DNA of 64,000 nucleotides from contig DFXM01000020.1 of NCBI GenBank assembly GCA_002381695.1, forward strand, positions 209,883 through 273,882, given 5' to 3'. Shown in pieces: positions 26,462 through 34,208 of the stretch. The notes beneath the pieces are model-generated. The model was not told the DNA's origin, searched no databases, and saw nothing but the letters and a program-made list of their open reading frames with translations. The position numbers and the translations under genes were made by a program. Each line of letters opens with the position of its first letter. Position 1 is the stretch's first letter. The stretch comes from Clostridium sp. UBA4108 (GTDB taxonomy: Bacteria; Bacillota; Clostridia; Clostridiales; Clostridiaceae).

Positions 26462-28162
26462 TTATAACAAATAATTGGTTCTTTCATTTGATTCATATAA
26501 TTGTTTGAAATAACTATCATTAGATAGAAGCTCATGAAAGCTACCCATTTCTAAAATTCTACCTTTCTTGAACACAAGAAGTTTGTCAACATTTTCTATA
26601 GTATTTAATCTATGAGCAATGATGATTATAGTTTTTCCTTTTAAAAATTTCATAAGATTATTCATTACCAATTTTTCTGTTATATTATCCATAGCAGAGG
26701 TGGCTTCATCAAGTATAATAAGTTTTGAATTTGAGAAATAAAGCCGAGCCAAGGCAAGTCGTTGCCTTTCGCCACCAGATAAAGTAACACCCTTTTCTCC
26801 AACTCTTGTATCAAGACCTTTATTTAAGGAAGAGAAAAAATCAAATAGCTTAACTTGTTTTAAAACTTCAAGAATGTTATTCTCGGATACCTCACTATCA
26901 AAGATTAGATTTTCTCGTAAAGTTCCATCAAAGACAGGAGACTCTTGAGAAATGTAGGAAAGTTGTGGGTAGAAGCTATTTAAATTAAATTTTGATAAAT
27001 CCTGTTTATCTACAAATATAGTTCCTGTTTTTGGCTTCAATAATCCAATGAGTAATTTTACAATAGTAGATTTCCCCGAACCGCTTTCTCCAACTAAGGC
27101 AATAGATTGTCCAGCTAAAAGATCAAAAGACAAATCTTCAAAAACAGCTTTTCCCTCATAGGAAAAGGATACCTTTTGAAAACTAATATTACCTTCCACT
27201 GTTTCAATATATTTTCCACATTGAAGCTGTTTATCATTAGGCATATCTAAGAAATCAGTATATCTTTTAAAGGCTGCTTTATCTAATTTATATTGAACAT
27301 ATAGCACATTAAAAATGGCAATTGGAGTATAGGCTTTGTCAACCAATGAAATTAATGCAACTACAGAACCAACGGATAGAGCTTTTGTTTTCCAGCCATA
27401 ATATAGTATTATAACTTTGATTATTGTTATTAGTAATGCAAAAATAGCAAAAAAAGCTTCATGAATTAATTTCATTTTAACCTTAGAATTCACAATTTCT
27501 TTTCCAGTGGAAGCAGCTTTATTAATTTCACATTGAAACCTCTTATTTATACGGAAAACAACCAATTCCATAAATCCACGAATCATTAATCTATTCAGCA
27601 TTTCTTCGTTGGTTAAAATGTTCTCTTTAATATGATATAAGTATTTAAGTAATAAATTTGTTATTGCAAAAACTATTATATATCCAACGATTATAGAAAA
27701 CATAATGGGTATACTGATTTTAGCTATAAAAATCAAACTAAAAATAATGCAAGGAACTAAATCTCTAAGCACCTGTAAAAAGAAATCAAATAATATACTT
27801 TTACCAGCCTCAGAACCGCTTTCAATTTTTTGAACCAAGTTACCTGTTCCCAAGGATTCATAATAAGTATATTCAATAATACTGATTTTCTTTAATGCCT
27901 TTATCTTAAAATCTAGATAGAGGCCTTCGGATAGTTTACGACTTGGATATTCATCTAAATAACTCAAAACACATAGAAGAACTAGAATCAAACCGTAGAA
28001 GATAATGGTTGTGGCAGATATAGAAGTATTCCCAAAATCATCTATTACTTTTTGAAAATAACTAGCATTAAAGGTGTTTAAGAAGGCCAATAGAATTCCA
28101 AGTAATACATAAAATATAATTAATAACTTATTTTTTTGTAAAATATCTGAAAAATGTTTCAT
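26462..28162 (-). CDS. ABC exporter half-transporter (fused permease-ATPase)
   Basis: A 566-residue MsbA/LmrA-type exporter: an N-terminal six-helix membrane domain, then an ATPase with Walker A GESGSGKST, signature LSGGERQRL and Walker B LIILDEATSAMD. The substrate is unknown; drugs or peptides are typical. The start is ATG 28162 with AAGGAG at 28175-28170; the ATG 42 bases upstream has no site. Its leader holds a 13-codon ORF and mutually exclusive RNA pairings. The divergent neighbour is a CatB/Vat-type acetyltransferase gene, which suggests a resistance pair. Confidence 0.9.
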   Translation of the reverse strand: MKHFSDILQKNKLLIIFYVLLGILLAFLNTFNASYFQKVIDDFGNTSISATTIIFYGLILVLLCVLSYLDEYPSRKLSEGLYLDFKIKALKKISIIEYTYYESLGTGNLVQKIESGSEAGKSILFDFFLQVLRDLVPCIIFSLIFIAKISIPIMFSIIVGYIIVFAITNLLLKYLYHIKENILTNEEMLNRLMIRGFMELVVFRINKRFQCEINKAASTGKEIVNSKVKMKLIHEAFFAIFALLITIIKVIILYYGWKTKALSVGSVVALISLVDKAYTPIAIFNVLYVQYKLDKAAFKRYTDFLDMPNDKQLQCGKYIETVEGNISFQKVSFSYEGKAVFEDLSFDLLAGQSIALVGESGSGKSTIVKLLIGLLKPKTGTIFVDKQDLSKFNLNSFYPQLSYISQESPVFDGTLRENLIFDSEVSENNILEVLKQVKLFDFFSSLNKGLDTRVGEKGVTLSGGERQRLALARLYFSNSKLIILDEATSAMDNITEKLVMNNLMKFLKGKTIIIIAHRLNTIENVDKLLVFKKGRILEMGSFHELLSNDSYFKQLYESNERTNYLL

Positions 28163-28281
28163 AACTGTACTCCTTATCCATATTATTATTTTTGGGTAAG
28201 TCAATCAGTACAGTGAAAACTGTCAGCAAGTTTTTATAACCTCAGTACAATCTGCTAACAGATTAAATCAACTGTACTGAG
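28163..28281 (-). promoter_or_regulatory. Candidate attenuator leader of the ABC exporter
   Basis: On the minus strand four segments share one 8-10-base theme. A is CTCAGTACAGT (28281-28271, inside the leader ORF). C is TGTACTGAG (28249-28241). D is ACTGTACTGA (28214-28205). E is GAGTACAGTT (28172-28163, touching the ribosome site and start). A can pair with C (9 bp, enclosing an AATCTG/CAGATT hairpin) or with D (10 bp). D can pair with E (8 bp) and so mask the start region, or fold on itself (ACAGT/ACTGT). These pairings exclude one another, as in leader-peptide attenuators. The same repeats could instead be operator half-sites. Confidence 0.55.
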
Positions 28282-28304
28282 TAGTTAATTCGATTAATTA
28301 TCAT
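28263..28304 (-). CDS. Leader ORF of the ABC exporter (13 codons)
   Basis: ATG at 28304, eight bases after GGATGTG, encodes MIINRINYSVQLI and ends at TAA 28265-28263. Its last codons form pairing segment A of the attenuator, so a ribosome stalled or terminating here would change the downstream fold. A weak promoter (TTCCAC, 17 bases, TATAAT) lies upstream on the same strand. Confidence 0.5.
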   Translation of the reverse strand: MIINRINYSVQLI

Positions 28305-28578
28305 AAAGAATTCACATCCTTTTGAGTATGAAACTTAGAAAATTTATTATATATAATTATAACATTTATGGATATTCTGTGGAACTTATTTTAATATATG
28401 GATACTGAAAACAATATAATAAGAAGACCTGCTATAGCTAAGATAGGTTTATTAATAACTATAAAGTATGTTATAATTAATTCGTGATAGTAACAAAGTA
28501 TGACTCGTTTCAACTATTGAAATCAATAAAAAAAGTATTATCATAAGTTAATTAATTTAGATATTTATGTTTTAAATA
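28305..28578. promoter_or_regulatory. Divergent promoter region, ABC exporter / acetyltransferase
   Basis: This 274-base AT-rich region holds the presumed minus-strand promoter of the exporter and, at 28469-28477 on the plus strand, a TGTTATAAT extended -10 box identical to those before four other genes in the region. Nothing coding was seen. Confidence 0.45.
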
Positions 28579-28606
28579 TTGACATAGATTCTCACATATA
28601 TAGAAT
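28579..28606 (+). promoter_or_regulatory. Promoter of the acetyltransferase leader
   Basis: A consensus TTGACA (28579-28584) and TAGAAT (28601-28606) with a 16-base spacer. Transcription would start near 28613, only a few bases before the ribosome site of the leader ORF. That is the compact layout typical of cat- and erm-type attenuators. Confidence 0.65.
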
Positions 28607-28632
28607 AATTAAATTTAAGGAAGTATATTAAA

Positions 28633-28674
28633 ATGATAAAGAGAATTAAAAAGTTTAGGAATGTAGCGGTATGA
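28633..28674 (+). CDS. Leader peptide of the acetyltransferase (13 codons)
   Basis: ATG at 28633, nine bases after AAGGAAG, encodes MIKRIKKFRNVAV and stops at TGA 28672. The peptide is strongly basic and contains R/K-x-R/K patterns (RIK, KFR), which in other systems promote macrolide-dependent ribosome stalling. The next base after the stop begins the hairpin that masks the acetyltransferase ribosome site. Confidence 0.55.
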   Translation: MIKRIKKFRNVAV

Positions 28675-28712
28675 CCTAAATTAATGGATATTAAAAAAAT
28701 TAAATTTAGGAG
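28675..28712 (+). promoter_or_regulatory. Hairpin masking the acetyltransferase ribosome site
   Basis: CCTAAATTAAT (28675-28685) can pair with ATTAAATTTAGG (28699-28710; one bulge), burying the AGGAG (28708-28712) of the acetyltransferase gene. TTTAGG inside the leader ORF (28654-28659) can compete for the same CCTAAA. A ribosome held near the end of the leader ORF would cover the left arm and free the start site, as in cat-type translational attenuation. Confidence 0.55.
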
Positions 28713-28718
28713 AATAAA

Positions 28719-29369
28719 ATGAATAATACATTTAATCATTGGACAGAAATAAAATATTTAAAGGATACAGTAAAAAACCCTTTAATTGAGGTTGGGGAAT
28801 ACACATATTATTCAGGATATTATGCAGAAGGAGATTTTGAAGATATATGTGTAAGATATATATGGGGAGATGAAAAATCTAAGGAAATGTATAATCCTAT
28901 AGAAGACTATGGGTGGACTTTAGATAGAATAAAAATAGGTAAATATTGTTGCATTGCTAGCGGAGTAATATTTATTATGGGAGGAAACCACAATCATAAC
29001 TCTGATTGGATAACTGTATATCCATTTAAAGATAAGTTACTAGATTCTTATAAGCCAAAAGGTGATACAATTATAGGCAATGATGTATGGATTGGCACAG
29101 AAGTCATGATTATGCCAGGAATTAAAATTGGAGATGGTGCAATAATTGCAGCTAGATCAGTAGTTACAAAAGATGTAGAGCCTTATACTGTTATAGGGGG
29201 AAATCCTGCAAAGTATATAAAGGATAGATTTGATAAAGATAAGATAGATATGCTACTTGAAATGAAATGGTGGGATTGGGAAAAAAATCATATTAAAAAT
29301 AGCATAGATATATTGTCTAGTTCGGATATAAATAAATTGTATAAATACTATGAAATCAATGTAAAGTAA
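28719..29369 (+). CDS. Xenobiotic acetyltransferase, CatB/Vat type (left-handed beta helix)
   Basis: Cytoplasmic acetyl-CoA-dependent O-acetyltransferase of the hexapeptide-repeat class that includes CatB (chloramphenicol) and Vat (streptogramin A) enzymes. The 216-residue protein has the family opening through PLIEVGEYTYYSGYY, an active-site loop GGNHNHNSDW (His91, His93) and hexapeptide turns ending IGDGAIIAARSVVTKDVEPY and GNPAKYIKDRF. The drug substrate cannot be told. It sits behind a leader peptide and a site-masking hairpin, which supports a role in inducible resistance. Confidence 0.88.
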   Translation: MNNTFNHWTEIKYLKDTVKNPLIEVGEYTYYSGYYAEGDFEDICVRYIWGDEKSKEMYNPIEDYGWTLDRIKIGKYCCIASGVIFIMGGNHNHNSDWITVYPFKDKLLDSYKPKGDTIIGNDVWIGTEVMIMPGIKIGDGAIIAARSVVTKDVEPYTVIGGNPAKYIKDRFDKDKIDMLLEMKWWDWEKNHIKNSIDILSSSDINKLYKYYEINVK

Positions 29370-29424
29370 TCTATATTTACTTTATTCCTAAATGGATTAA
29401 CAAATATATAATTAAATAATTTAT

Positions 29425-29470
29425 TCAGAATGCCGTATTATTCAACGTGAATATGCGGTATTTTTGTTTC
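29425..29470 (+). terminator. Terminator-like hairpin, family copy R1
   Basis: CCGTATTATTCA / TGAATATGCGG with an ACG loop, then TATTTTTGTTT. It ends the acetyltransferase gene. Related copies occur at 30505-30606 (with an insertion), 32144-32175 and 36213-36254. Similarity to R2 extends about 30 bases to the left. Confidence 0.75.
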
Positions 29471-29664
29471 AAAATTCAAAAATAGGATGAAGTATTGATT
29501 CATTTTAGCGTCATAGGACGAACTAATTAATAAAAAATGTTCTTTAAGACTGAATAGTGTGGTATTTCAATATATGTTATAATATGGATAAAACGAAGGT
29601 ATCTAAATTACTATTGCAAAAAAATGTAAACTAATGATTGTTTATATTAGTGGGAGGTATTATT

Positions 29665-30417
29665 ATGGAGTTTAGGAAAGTTTTTGACAGCATTCCTGAA
29701 GAATTTGACAAATGGAGAACCCGTTATTGTGATGAACTTTTCGCCGACGTTATAGAATACTCAAAGCTCGATTCTGGCAAAACAGCTCTTGAAATTGGGC
29801 CTGGAACAGGTCAGGCTACCGAACCGATATTGAAAACAGGTTGTTCATATTTGGCCATTGAACTTGGTGAAAATCTTGCAGAGTATACAAAGAATAAATT
29901 TAGTTCATATGATAATTTTCAAATTGTAAATGCTGATTTTGAAACATACGATTTTGGGCATCATCAATTCGATTTAGTTTATTCAGCGGCAACAATTCAA
30001 TGGATACCTGAGGAAATCGGCTTTCCAAAAGTTCATGATATGTTAAAAAGCAATGGAACATTTGCGATGATGTTAACTCGGACAGATGAAAAAAGTGCTA
30101 ATGAACCCTTATATTTGAAGATACAAGAAATATACTCTGAATATTTTCATCCAGAAACAGAATATAAATGCAATTTAAATTACAACAATACTGAAAAATA
30201 TGGCTTTACTGATATTGAATGCCGTCATTATCACAAAACAAGAGAACTTAACGCTGATGAGTATGTCTCATGGATAAGTACACATGCTTGTCATATAACT
30301 CTTCGGGAGCCGTATAAATCAAAATTTTACGCAGGAATCAAGGACGCTATTTTGAATTTTGGTAATAATATAAAGCTATATGATACAATAATTTTATATT
30401 TGGCAAGAAAGTCATAA
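29665..30417 (+). CDS. Class I SAM-dependent methyltransferase
   Basis: A 250-residue methyltransferase with the SAM-binding motif ALEIGPGTGQ (residues 41-50), an acidic strand end YLAIELGENL, motif II region IVNADFETYDF and the DLVYSAATIQWIP motif of the UbiE/trans-aconitate methyltransferase-like group. The substrate is unknown. ATG 29665 follows GGGAGG at 29652-29657; an upstream in-frame start would contain this site. It is a single-gene unit driven by a TGTTATAAT box at 29575-29583. Confidence 0.85.
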   Translation: MEFRKVFDSIPEEFDKWRTRYCDELFADVIEYSKLDSGKTALEIGPGTGQATEPILKTGCSYLAIELGENLAEYTKNKFSSYDNFQIVNADFETYDFGHHQFDLVYSAATIQWIPEEIGFPKVHDMLKSNGTFAMMLTRTDEKSANEPLYLKIQEIYSEYFHPETEYKCNLNYNNTEKYGFTDIECRHYHKTRELNADEYVSWISTHACHITLREPYKSKFYAGIKDAILNFGNNIKLYDTIILYLARKS

Positions 30418-30504
30418 CCTCGCGAAGTATAAGTATAATATGAAGGTAAGTTGATTCACTGTCTTCTTAAAGGATAAAACCAATATACAATTAAATAATT
30501 TATT

Positions 30505-30606
30505 CATAATACCGTATTATTTTAAAATGTACCCAATAGAGTGGATTTTTTTAATGTGCACTCCATTGGGTACATTTTATTCAACGTGAATATGCGGTAT
30601 TTTTGT
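30505..30606 (+). repeat. Terminator-like hairpin R2, interrupted by an insertion
   Basis: Same element as R1 (CCGTATTATT ... CAACGTGAATATGCGGTATTTTTGTTT) but split by 55 extra bases after CCGTATTATT. The left flank CAATATACAATTAAATAATTTATTCA also matches R1. Comparison with R1 gives the exact insertion limits. Confidence 0.8.
30522..30576. mobile_element. 55-bp palindromic insertion with 5-bp duplication
   Basis: The inserted segment has inverted ends AATGTACCCAATAGAGTG / CACTCCATTGGGTACATT around a T-rich loop. It is flanked by TTATT on both sides (30517-30521 and 30577-30581); R1 has TTATT once. This is the pattern of a very small non-autonomous transposon (MITE-like) inserted into a repeat. 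No related transposase was seen. Confidence 0.65.
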
Positions 30607-30823
30607 TTAAAGGATGAAACAATTATTTCTTCAGTCTATGATTAAAGTGTGACGTAAATATCCGTTGAAAACTGGATAATACTATATAAAAATATATTAT
30701 AATTTTACTTGAAGTAAACATATAAATTAGAATTTAATAATTTTAAAAAATGATTTGCATTTCATTTTAAAGCATTATATGATGATTTCAGACATCGATG
30801 TACTAAAAAAAGAAGGTTAAATT

Positions 30824-31279
30824 ATGAATATAGAGATTAAAACTATTCCGTCATATAGAATTGCTTATTTAAGAAATTTTGGTCCCTACGGCTCGGAAAA
30901 TATACAAACAATGGAGCAATTGAAAAACTGGGCTAAGAACAATAATTTGTTTAATGATAACTCCATAATACTAGGTATAGCACAGGATAATCCGAATACG
31001 ACAAAAGCAGAGAATTGCCGTTATGATACATGCTTTGTTATTTCTAGTGATTATTCGATTGATAATGATTATGTGCGTCTTGGGAATATCGCTGGAGGGA
31101 AATATTGTGTATTTACCATAGATCATACAGTGAAGGCGGTTCAAAAGGCATGGTCTGAAATATTTCAAGAATTATTAAAACAAGGATATCAATTTGATGA
31201 AACAAGACCTATTATTGAGCGGTATATAGCTAAGATGGTCAATGATCATTATTGCGAAATATGTGTTCCAATACATTAA
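30824..31279 (+). CDS. GyrI-like (SbmC-type) effector-binding domain protein
   Basis: A 151-residue stand-alone GyrI-like domain, opening MNIEIKTIPSYRIAYLRNFG with PYG, and ending ETRPIIERYI and CEICVPI, as in SbmC/GyrI and AraC effector-binding domains. SbmC-type proteins protect gyrase from toxins; others bind drugs. Here it is a single-gene unit in a region of resistance-like genes. It is one of three GyrI-like domains in the window. Confidence 0.82.
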   Translation: MNIEIKTIPSYRIAYLRNFGPYGSENIQTMEQLKNWAKNNNLFNDNSIILGIAQDNPNTTKAENCRYDTCFVISSDYSIDNDYVRLGNIAGGKYCVFTIDHTVKAVQKAWSEIFQELLKQGYQFDETRPIIERYIAKMVNDHYCEICVPIH

Positions 31280-31319
31280 AGTGGTATTTGCATAAATATA
31301 ATGTATTATTTACAAAATA

Positions 31320-31328
31320 TGTTATAAT
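31320..31328 (+). promoter_or_regulatory. Extended -10 box before the PfpI leader
   Basis: TGTTATAAT, the same nine bases found at 28469, 29575, 34316 and 36310, each upstream of a gene in this region. No good -35 is present, as is usual for TG-extended promoters. Confidence 0.55.
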
Positions 31329-31362
31329 ATATTTATGATATTTAAGGAAGGAGATGATATAT

Positions 31363-31419
31363 ATGAAGTCACACAAAATTATATATCTTAGAAGCATGAG
31401 GAGGGTGACTATATTTTAG
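31363..31419 (+). CDS. Leader ORF before the PfpI gene (18 codons)
   Basis: ATG at 31363 after a strong AAGGAAGGAG site encodes MKSHKIIYLRSMRRVTIF and stops at TAG 31417. It is basic and has a RSMRR cluster. Its codons carry AGGAGGG (31399-31405), which pairs perfectly with CCCTCCT (31420-31426) just after the stop. CCCTC could alternatively pair with the GGGGG ribosome site of the PfpI gene (31434-31438). This is the layout of a leader-peptide attenuator. Confidence 0.5.
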   Translation: MKSHKIIYLRSMRRVTIF

Positions 31420-31443
31420 CCCTCCTAAAGACAGGGGGATATG

Positions 31444-32028
31444 ATGAATAATATTAAAAATGAAGTACTAATTGTATTGACAGAACGATGGAATGATTGG
31501 GAAGCAAGTTATGCCATTGCAGTTGCAAATTCTTTTTCAGATTATGAGGTTAAAACAATTGCAGTTGATGATGTTCCGAAAGCATCAATGGGTGGTATCA
31601 ATGCGTCTATTGACTACAATATAAATGATTATCAGAATTTTAATAACCTTGCCATGGTTATTCTCCCAGGTGGCCTTTCATGGGAAGAAAATGATTATAA
31701 GGAAATTGCAGAATTTATTAAGCAGCTCATGGAATTACACATTCCTGTAGCCGCTATTTGTGGAGCAACTACTTTCTTATGCAAGCATGGATTCCTTGAC
31801 AATGTAAAACATACAGGAGATAGCTTGGAATTATTTCAAAGACAAAAAGGATATAAGGGAGAGGCGTTTTATATCCCTGCACAGGTAGTTGTTGACAATA
31901 AAGTTATTACTGCAAATGAAACTGCTGCCGTTCAATTTGCTTATGAAATTTTTAAAATATTAGAGATTGATAGTGATGAAGAAATGGCACAATGGTATGA
32001 TAACTTTAAAAATGGTGCAATTCGCTAG
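31444..32028 (+). CDS. DJ-1/PfpI family protein (type 1 glutamine amidotransferase-like)
   Basis: A 194-residue DJ-1/PfpI-fold protein with the nucleophile elbow AAICGATT (Cys106) and MVILPGGLSWEEND before it. Family members act as proteases, deglycases, hydrolases or stress proteins; the subgroup here is not clear. ATG 31444 has better spacing from GGGGG (five bases) than ATG 31441. It is preceded by a translated leader and hairpin. Confidence 0.85.
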   Translation: MNNIKNEVLIVLTERWNDWEASYAIAVANSFSDYEVKTIAVDDVPKASMGGINASIDYNINDYQNFNNLAMVILPGGLSWEENDYKEIAEFIKQLMELHIPVAAICGATTFLCKHGFLDNVKHTGDSLELFQRQKGYKGEAFYIPAQVVVDNKVITANETAAVQFAYEIFKILEIDSDEEMAQWYDNFKNGAIR

Positions 32029-32143
32029 AAGGTCACTAAAATCATATGGACAAATTTTAATTTATCTAAGAAATTAGATGAAATTTAATATGAATAATTT
32101 TAACATTTAACATGGCAAGTAAAAAATGAACAACTTATAAAAA

Positions 32144-32175
32144 TGCCGTATTATCAACTGATATGCGATATTTTA
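32144..32175 (+). terminator. Terminator-like hairpin, family copy R3
   Basis: TGCCGTATTATCAACTGATATGCGATATTTTATTT is a shorter relative of R1 and R2. It lies downstream of the PfpI gene. Confidence 0.55.
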
Positions 32176-32180
32176 TTTAG

Positions 32181-32276
32181 TCATATGAATACTATAAGAA
32201 ACAGGAATACCAACGAGTAGGCTCAATATTTGAAGTGCCAAAGAAGTTTGAAGCAGAAATAAGAGAATTTCATTGA
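32181..32276 (+). pseudogene. C-terminal remnant of a lost gene
   Basis: A stretch of 31 codons with no start ends KKFEAEIREFH and a stop, followed at once by a good terminator. Codon-like composition and the terminator suggest the 3' end of a deleted gene. The family is not recognisable. Confidence 0.35.
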
Positions 32277-32346
32277 ATAAAAACAGTAGAACTAGTACCT
32301 ACTGTTTTTTATTTTGAGTTAAAATATAATGCTAAATAATTATATA
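32265..32346 (+). repeat. 82-bp repeat with terminator, copy 1
   Basis: GAATTTCATTGAATA, then AACAGTAGA...TACTGTTTTTTATTTTG, then an AT-rich tail. A close copy lies at 34209-34290. The two copies flank the ABC-2 exporter genes in direct orientation. Each contains an intrinsic terminator (here 32281-32312). Confidence 0.65.
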
Positions 32347-32480
32347 GGCGATAGTTTTAAAAAAAACCTCATTTCCAAAGAATTATATTTTTAATAAATC
32401 TAATTTATAACCATGAAATAGAATACTCATTTTTTGAACTTTTTGTCCGGTTGTACGTTTAGTAATTGTGAGGTGAGGAA

Positions 32481-33398
32481 ATGAACGCAATAAATATATT
32501 AAATCTTACAAAATCTTATGATGAAAAGAGTAATGCGTTAAATAATATAAGTCTCAGCATACCAAAGGGTGAAATATTTGGATTTCTTGGTCCTAACGGC
32601 TCAGGAAAAACTACAACTGTAAGAATTCTTAATGGAATTCTTTCACCAACCTCAGGATATGCTGAAATTTTAGGGAAACCTTTGAAGGAGCATAATGTTG
32701 AACTCCACAGATTATGTGGAGTTATGACTGAAAGTTCTTCCTGCTATGAAAATCTTACCGCTGAACAAAACTTATTATTTTTTGGAAATATGCATGATAT
32801 GGAGGAAAAACTACTAAGAGAGCGTACAAAAACTATTTTAAAAAGGCTGGAATTATCAGATGTAAGTAATAAGAAAGTTAAAGCTTTAAGTACAGGGATG
32901 AAGAAGAGAGTTTCCCTGGCTATAGCTCTTATTCATAACCCTGAAATATTATTTCTTGATGAGCCAACTTCTGGTTTGGATCCAGAAAATGCACTTAATG
33001 TATTAAAGCTTATAAAAGAACTTGCAGAAGAAAATGAAGTTACTGTATTCCTTTGTACTCATCAATTAAAATATGCTGAGGATATCTGTACATTGTATGG
33101 CTTTATAGATAAGGGGAATATTCTTGGCTTCGGTACTTTTGATGAACTGGCTTCAAAGAAAAATGCAAGTATTCAATTAAAAATCAGGGGAAAAAATATT
33201 TCTGAGAAATTTGGACTTGTTCATGAGGAGAATAACTTATATAGTAAAGCTATTTCAGGAGATGGAGAGGTAAATGCTCTTATACAAAATATAATAGCAA
33301 AGGGTGGGGAAGTTTATGAAGCTGTACAACAAAAATGGTCACTAGAACAACTGTATTTTATGTATATAAAAGGTGCAGCAGAGGGTGTGACATTGTAA
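32481..33398 (+). CDS. ABC-2 exporter, ATP-binding subunit
   Basis: A 305-residue ATPase of the CcmA/drug-exporter (NatA-like) type: Walker A GPNGSGKTT near residue 38, signature LSTGMKKRVSLA, Walker B ILFLDEPTSGLDPE, H-loop CTHQL, then a C-terminal extension. It is 16 bases upstream of its permease. The substrate could be ions, drugs or peptides; no binding protein is present, in keeping with export. Confidence 0.9.
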   Translation: MNAINILNLTKSYDEKSNALNNISLSIPKGEIFGFLGPNGSGKTTTVRILNGILSPTSGYAEILGKPLKEHNVELHRLCGVMTESSSCYENLTAEQNLLFFGNMHDMEEKLLRERTKTILKRLELSDVSNKKVKALSTGMKKRVSLAIALIHNPEILFLDEPTSGLDPENALNVLKLIKELAEENEVTVFLCTHQLKYAEDICTLYGFIDKGNILGFGTFDELASKKNASIQLKIRGKNISEKFGLVHEENNLYSKAISGDGEVNALIQNIIAKGGEVYEAVQQKWSLEQLYFMYIKGAAEGVTL

Positions 33399-33414
33399 TA
33401 ATGGAGGTGTTAAT

Positions 33415-34206
33415 ATGAATAGGAGTGAAAAAGCATTAATTCAAAAGGATATAAATGAAATAACAAGTTCAAGGCAGATAATTCTGCCAATGACTATTGT
33501 ACCCATTGTTCTTGCTGTACTCATACCGCTGGCATTAGTTATAGGCGCTGGATATGCGGGTAATGATTATATTATAAAAGAGTTAGGACCGCTTCTAAAA
33601 AAGTTACCTTCTGAATATAAGATATATACCCCTGCACAACTTTTAATAAAGCTTGCAATAAATTATATGTTTCCATCATACTTTCTTATAATTCCTATAA
33701 TGTGTTCAGGAGTTATTGGAGCCAGCAGTTTCGTAGGGGAAAAAGAGCATAAGACAATGGAGACACTGCTTTATACACCCATATCTATGGAATCACTACT
33801 GAAAGCAAAAATTTTAGGAGTTTTTATACCATCCTATATTATAACCCTAGTTTCATTTATAGCTTTTGGCATCATAATAAATATAGGCGGCTTCATATAT
33901 TTTGGAGGACTTATTTTTCCAAATGTAAAGTGGCTTATTATCATACTTTGGATAACACCTGCAATTAATTTATTATCATTAACTGTTACGGTTATGATAT
34001 CAGCAAAATCAAAAACCTTTCAGGATGCTCAGCAGGTAAGTGGCATTCTTGTTATTCCTATAATTCTTTTACTGGTAGGTCAAGTGACAGGTATAATTAT
34101 ATTAAATAACTTTATTATGTTTACTGCAGGTGCAGTTCTGCTGATACTTGATTATATATTGATAAAGAGAATCTCCTCTAAATTTATTCCAGAGAAAATG
34201 GTTTAA
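33415..34206 (+). CDS. ABC-2 exporter, permease subunit
   Basis: A 263-residue permease with six hydrophobic segments (about 24-44, 79-99, 128-148, 160-180, 205-225, 232-250) and the ABC-2 hallmark GASSFVGEKEHKTMETLLYTPI, close to NatB-like sodium or drug exporters. GGAGGTG precedes the ATG. It forms an operon with the ATPase upstream. Confidence 0.88.
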   Translation: MNRSEKALIQKDINEITSSRQIILPMTIVPIVLAVLIPLALVIGAGYAGNDYIIKELGPLLKKLPSEYKIYTPAQLLIKLAINYMFPSYFLIIPIMCSGVIGASSFVGEKEHKTMETLLYTPISMESLLKAKILGVFIPSYIITLVSFIAFGIIINIGGFIYFGGLIFPNVKWLIIILWITPAINLLSLTVTVMISAKSKTFQDAQQVSGILVIPIILLLVGQVTGIIILNNFIMFTAGAVLLILDYILIKRISSKFIPEKMV

Positions 34207-34208
34207 AT

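Noticed and set aside
28201..28290. T-box leader considered for the ABC exporter
   Set aside because: No TGG-containing T-box bulge sequence or specifier loop is visible. The pairings are better explained by a leader-ORF attenuator or operator repeats.
29584..29634. Sixteen-codon ORF MDKTKVSKLLLQKNVN before the methyltransferase, considered as another leader peptide
   Set aside because: Its ATG begins one base after the TGTTATAAT -10 box, so it would lie upstream of or at the transcription start, and it has no ribosome site.
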